Positions 58,955 through 64,000 of a DNA stretch of 64,000 nt are shown piece by piece. The notes beneath the pieces were generated by a model. The model worked only from the letters and a program-made list of their open reading frames with translations. It had not been told where the DNA came from and searched no databases. Position 1 is the first letter of the stretch; every line of letters begins with the position of its first letter. The DNA is taken from NCBI GenBank assembly GCA_921293015.1, contig OV121089.1, positions 42,208,520 through 42,272,519 of the forward strand, read 5' to 3'. This DNA comes from Phorcus lineatus. Lineage: Eukaryota > Mollusca > Gastropoda > Trochida > Trochidae. Both the position numbers and the translations under genes were made by a program.

Positions 58955-59939
58955 GTCATATTGCAACATGTGGGCAAAATGTTATTAAAGTCACATATGA
59001 TGATATGATTATGATATGATATTATTCTTATATTTATCAAAATATTTACTTAGACGACCATCTTATCAAACCAATACAAAATGGGTAAGCTTAGCACCAA
59101 TATAAACTGGGTTGGGTTCTTTTAAACCGAAAGCGTCTATTCCGCATCTGACCCGCGCCAATTAGCAATACATAAACTTCTTAAGTTATCTATTTCAATA
59201 ATCAAAACAATTTTAATTTATCTAAAAATCAAAGAAAAGATTTCGGAACACAAAAGGGGATCTTGGGCAAGAGAGCTTCTTAATCGCGAAACAATTGCTC
59301 CGTGATGCGAGTTATTTTTAATCCCAACTGTTTCACTATTCATATCATATACGTATCTGTGGTGTTGCTTACAATATTTTATGATGGTTACAAGTCACTG
59401 TATATATACATGTAGATAAGTTGATAACTTTATTTAGATTATAACTTACAAACTATATGTACAGTGTATAACAATAGTGCAGTAGTATGAATGTACAAAA
59501 AACATACCAGAGATATCGATTGCATCAAACAATGATCACGTATACGTGTCGAGACCGATATCACGGACCTGTGGATTCCTTACACTGACCTAGACCAGTC
59601 ATACCTTGTGACGAATACAACATACTTTTGTGAATATTTACTAACGAGTTGCCAAAGTGCTGATGTCCCCAATTAATGCCAGTGCACTAATTTTGTGACG
59701 TGGTACACACGTTCAAGACATTTTCTATCGGAGTGAACAATTTTAGAGTCTGGTAAGTAGATGAATAAAAACTCGTTTAAGAAATGCTTGAATCTGCCTC
59801 TAATTGGGTTGGTACCTTCAAGAAAAGACCCTCAAGACTTTTTCTTACCAAACAGCTACCATTCTTTGATTTATTAATAATGATTGGGAAAAAGAAGTAA
59901 CGTACATGATAAAGAATAGACTTATAAATAGTTCACAGC

Positions 59940-60560
59940 ACCGCTGTGAAGTAACAGCCTTGGGCTATCATTTTATGATCTCATCAGGTTTGAATAGCTC
60001 GATGGGCTAATTTCAGGGCAGGGTGTATGATGTCAAGCCGGCCCCAATGAGAGTCTGGGAGCCATGCTCTCTAGACCTAATTTCTGAAAAGGCTGAAATC
60101 TGAGGTGACCTGGCCAATTGATATGGTAGATTTGGTGACCCTGAGGCCTGGAGGGTTGGCTTAAAACCTATTCCCTTCTACTTCTTCAGATCATAAAGGC
60201 CAGGTGAACAGGTGCCATCGTAACAAATTAAGATCAATAAATATAGATGAAGTGCCTCTGTGAGACGGTTGCCCTCAAAATCTATTTTCAGTTCCTTCTC
60301 CCGGTAAATTCCATAGAAGGCTGAACTCACATGAACAGATACATTGGCCAACGATAACAAAGTGACAGCTGAGGAGCCATAGACTAAAACCTACAATCAT
60401 GTTCTTCTCTCAGAGGGAAAGGCCTTGAGAGCAGACATTTTTTTACAGACTCCTGAGCTTTTGGGGTTATAACTGATAGATTGTGACCTTGTGGTCCCCA
60501 TGCAAAATATGTAATATGATGTCTGATGAGCTACAGAGCCCATGGCTATACGTTTTAAAA
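59940..60560. other. Higher-GC block of unknown nature
   Basis: About 600 bp with visibly more G and C, purine-rich phrases such as 'ctgaggcctggagggttgg' and few long A/T runs, bounded by ordinary AT-rich DNA. Its end 'gatgtctgatgagct' resembles 'gatgtctggtg...ccgatgagct' at 481-521. No splice-supported coding frame found. Could be a noncoding transcript, a conserved regulatory block or an old mobile element. Confidence 0.35.
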
Positions 60561-62576
60561 GAAAAAATTAGTCCCTGTAACATGAGAGGATAATCCCGAT
60601 AAAAAAGAAATGCTGTTAACTATTTCCGACGATTTGATTGGATTAAATATCAAAATGACATCAGTTTCTTCAGTGTCAAGCAAAATTAGGCTCTATAATA
60701 ATAAACTATATTCATTTAACCATTCTTGTATGATAAAGTTCCTATATATGCTGTGAAAAAAATTTAAAAAACCAAATCTGACTTTTTATGATTCCCTGTT
60801 GGTATGACAATGACCAATAAAGCAAAAAAAGTTACAAACGGCGCGTTAGAAATATCACATATCACAAATATCACAAAAAGGGCTACTGTTTCATTCAAGT
60901 ATGTTTTTATACCTTCATGATTTTATCTGTCCAAAAAATTAGATCTAGGCCCGCCTACTGGAGGAAATACAGTACTTGCTTCTCTACCTTAGGTCTCAGG
61001 TTCGTCTGTGGTTCAAGTCCATAAAGTATCAAAAGTTTCACTACACGATACGGGTGATAAAGGATAACTTAATACGTCGTATCGCTCATTGAGATAACAT
61101 CGACCATGCACAAGGTTGTTTAGGAGGAAGCTGGACGTGATATGCTTATAAATTTGCAGATAGATACAACACAAACATTATGTATGTTAATATAATTACA
61201 GCGTGTATACGAGGTAGTTATATCACCAGGCAACTAGATGTGTATTATCGTCGTTAAAAGAGCTCAGCCCAAAAGATAAATAAAAAAAACATTCAGAGCA
61301 TTAATAACGAGCAACGTTTTTGATCTTTTACTTACGTACAACTTCAAATAATTCTTTTCATGTTGAAATGAACATCGGTTTAGCCAATCGCGGATGAATA
61401 GGGAATTTCGTCACAGGAGCTATTGATTTTTAGAAGAGGAGTCATAAAAATCAACGTCTATGAATAAAGAAATCCTTCATTGTAAACATGAACGCTTTTC
61501 AGTAAGACTTATGATGTGATATAATAAAACAAGGACTTTCAAGTGTTTTGATTAAAACAAGGTTAGGTTTATCTTGAGGGATACATTTGTTTATGGCAAT
61601 CGTCCTCGAGGAAGTACGGTACACTAATAGAAAGTGTTTATTTATGTCAACTTCATTCATTGAAAGATATGTCGAACCACACCCAGATGTTATCAGTTGG
61701 GTAACAACACGCAGAGGTGACGTCACCTTGTGAGTCACGATATGATACCTTTATATTCTTGTCTTCACTCTTGAATTATTCCGCTTACTGACTTGTATTA
61801 GATATCAGCTATAAATAGATGAGCTCAAGGCTACTAATATGTATTATACTTATTATACATGAACACATAAACAGGTGTCCACATTGTATAGCTTCCGTAT
61901 TGCCGTGTTTACTTTCCTTGGTAGAATTATGTTTGTGTATAATATCATACAACCAAGGTAAGCGTTTAGCTTGTTGTAGTTATATAATAATATAGTGAAT
62001 TTTTATATTTAATAAGTCTAGTTTGATAACCACATATTATGTATATACAATATATTTTCCGTATTTGGTGAAGATACTGCACGGCGTCCTGGGATTTTAA
62101 CATTATATTTAACATCTAAGGCGTGCATTATACACGTAAGTATTTTTATTCATATCATCACATGACAAAAATAAATGGGAAACACTTCTGACCACAGAAG
62201 ATTCAATCTAACATGGTATGTGGCCTCCCTTGTATCTACCAAAATCTTATAAGCATCAGATAACAAAGTTTTAAATTTAATTGTTTTTATAGGAATAAAC
62301 AACAATTGACCACCAAAAACATCAATTCTAGTATTTGAATAAACTGGTTTTGGTGTTCTATATAAGTTTGCTTAAGTATGTTGAAGTGCGATAAGTTACC
62401 AGTCTAGGGAAAATGGTCTTTAATCTCTGTTGTAAAAACATTTATGCTACCTCAAGTTATCCTGTTTTTATAAGCCCGTTGAATTAAAGATGTTTTTATA
62501 ATTTTTAAAACTTTTGATTGAAAATATCCTTCGTACCTCACTGCGTTTCTGTTACGTCAGTTGACCTTTGCACTCC

Positions 62577-62688
62577 AGCCAATCAGCGACGAGGGTGGGA
62601 AACTATCGGCACTATTTGAGGCTTTAGCCGACCTTTGATGGTTTAAATTGATGGAAGGAGAAAGGTCACAGTCAACTCCACGTGACGT
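62577..62688 (+). promoter_or_regulatory. Promoter-like region upstream of the coiled-coil exon
   Basis: CCAAT box within 'cagccaatcagcg' near 62577-62589 and CACGTGACGT at 62679-62688, which overlaps an E-box (CACGTG) with a CRE-like half (TGACGT). GC rises relative to the flank. The ATG follows 100 bp later. No TATA box. Confidence 0.35.
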
Positions 62689-62787
62689 GACCCCTAAGGA
62701 GCAGTCCTCAGATCTGAAACACAGCGTGATACCAGTGATAGGTTATTACTGATTCAATGAGTTTGGATTTACCATCATACTACAGGC

Positions 62788-63250
62788 ATGGAAACCCAAG
62801 GAAGCTTGATGGAGACTCTTAGATGCGTGATGGAATCAAACCGAGAAATGTGTGAAAATCAAAAAAATATTCTTTTGTACTTGGGAAGCATAGATAAAAG
62901 ACTTACAAATCTTGAAAATACAACAAAAACTTCAAACCCTACTGAAAATACTGTGACCAGAGAAACAGTCTCCGATGTAAATGTAGTCAATTTTGAACAG
63001 TTGAGCCAAGACATCAAAAATGTAGAAACGAGGCTTGATAAACTTGAAACAAAACTAATACACATTAAAAAAGAAATGTGCGACTCTGAGATGATTTCCG
63101 ATAGAACCGAAGGTGGAGGGAATAGCCGGGACAAGCAAAATGCTTCTGATGGGATTTTGCAAATTGTGGACACTTTAAGTATTGGATCTTTCTCCGATGA
63201 GGAGACATCACTTGGGTGTCAACCGGGCAGCAGATCCTGCACTAGAAAAG
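62788..63250 (+). CDS. First coding exon of an unrecognised coiled-coil protein (partial)
   Basis: 154 codons plus one base, ending at AAG|GTTAGT. In-frame TGA at 62758-62760 makes the Met at 62788 the first available; an alternative acceptor 'ctacag' lies just before it. The product begins METQGSLMETLRCVMESNRE. Residues about 28-50 and 70-105 have heptad-like Leu/Ile spacing (LGSIDKRLTNLE; FEQLSQDIKNVETRLDKLET), then an acidic/Ser-rich region (SIGSFSDEETS). No signal peptide, membrane segment or known domain. Remaining exons are beyond the window. Confidence 0.55.
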
Positions 63251-63946
63251 GTTAGTAAGCTTTGGTAATTTTAATATGAGGATTTAAGAAGCTGGTAGGC
63301 AGTTCCTTTAATTTGAAATATAATGGATATACCAAGTATTAGGTTTACATATTTAGAACACATATATTTCTAACTCTGTAAGAGACTTTGTTAGTTGCTC
63401 AACAAAAGATTGGTCACTGTCACCAGGAAAACTTGAAATGATTTTTTTTCTTCTTTTTTTTAAATTATATATATTTTTTTTCTTGTTCTATTTTTATTCC
63501 TCAAAATTGTTACAATGGGTGAGGATACACAAACAAAAAATTAGTACAATAGAAGAAAAGAAAAATGACTATATTGGAGGTAATAAACTACCAATTAAAC
63601 CCCAAATAAAAATATTTAAAAATGGGGGGGAAAGGAAAATAAAAACTCATTCGCACTCTCAGTCATATACTTGCATACCAGTAACTGTTTATTTAAAGCT
63701 TTTTCATTTATAAGATTCATATTTGAAATGATTCTTGCCATTTACGAAATATATCCATAATTAAGTATGTAAAGATGTATGTATTTAAACTGTATGTGTT
63801 TAAAAACTTTATTCAAAATAAATTTAGATCAATCAGAGTACCCAGGCTTAAAGGTCTGTACCATTATGTAAGTAACAGGTACGTCCACAGTTTCTTAGTT
63901 GTATAGGGAAACATCTCAGATACTTTGTCCTAGAGGCTATCCTCGG
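63251..63946 (+). other. Intron of the coiled-coil gene (presumed)
   Basis: AT-rich, with a T-rich tract at about 63440-63490; the open frame there is compositional and not supported as coding. Confidence 0.5.
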
Positions 63947-64000
63947 TTAAAGGGCCACTAAGTATGTTGTTGGAGTCAATTATGTCAAAACTATTTTCCA
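63947..64000 (+). mobile_element. Left end of a TTAA MITE, cut by the window edge
   Basis: TTAAAGGGCCACTAAGTATG followed by 'ttgttggagtcaattatgtc', matching the left end of family A (gagttgttggagtcatatatgcc) with a slightly different terminal repeat, closer to a mix of families A and B. Confidence 0.65.

Larger units (their letters stand above)
52744..62787. other. Kv 3' flank and intergenic region
   Basis: No complete gene recognised. Holds fragments of the TA-flanked MITE (54781-54854), a hammerhead-like motif (54584-54614), a possible minus-strand exon (55865-55925), a TA microsatellite at 57842-57863, two related MITE copies (58270-58954) and a compositionally distinct block (59940-60560). 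The remaining stretches are AT-rich and featureless to me. Confidence 0.55.

Noticed and set aside
60950..61020. tRNA-like box B 'ggttcaagtcc' with a possible A-box upstream
   Set aside because: No closing acceptor or anticodon stems; not enough for a tRNA gene or SINE call.

Overview
The window reads as eukaryotic, AT-rich genomic DNA from an invertebrate. It has intron-split genes with GT..AG borders, tRNA-derived SINEs, many small inverted-repeat elements, a mariner relic, minisatellites and microsatellites. The gene set (one SWAP70 homologue, one Shaw-like Kv channel) and the repeat style suggest a lophotrochozoan, perhaps a mollusc. That placement is inference, not something the sequence proves.

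Layout on the + strand: (1) 1-9907 holds the 3' half of a SWAP70/DEF6-family gene. Six coding exons cover the end of the PH domain, the long coiled coil and the conserved C-terminus; the EF-hand region and first half of the PH domain lie left of the window. (2) 9908-20165 is its 3' flank and an intergenic stretch with a 23-bp tandem array and two copies of a TTAA-ended MITE. (3) 20166-52743 is a complete 503-residue Shaw-like voltage-gated potassium channel gene in three coding exons: T1 domain; S1-S2; S3-S6 plus tail. A 30-kb intron separates T1 from S1 and is packed with mobile-element debris: SINEs, a ~1.2-kb mariner with intact terminal repeats but a broken transposase, two MITE families, hairpins and a long palindrome. 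A possible small two-exon gene with its own promoter-like region lies inside this intron near 22.8-23.3 kb. (4) 52744-62787 is intergenic with further MITEs. (5) 62788-63250 is the probable first coding exon of an unrecognised coiled-coil protein whose remainder lies beyond the right edge.

The genes share no pathway visible here. SWAP70 proteins are phosphoinositide-binding cytoskeletal/Rac-signalling adaptors and the Kv gene is a membrane channel. The most notable points are: the channel's weakened voltage sensor (S3 Asp lost, two S4 positions and the last S4 charge changed) and absent second proline in S6, beside an intact selectivity filter; a 40-bp minisatellite that begins across the splice donor of the channel's first coding exon; and a set of related TTAA-flanked MITEs sharing an internal core, four of which carry the same 37-codon micro-ORF (one interrupted).
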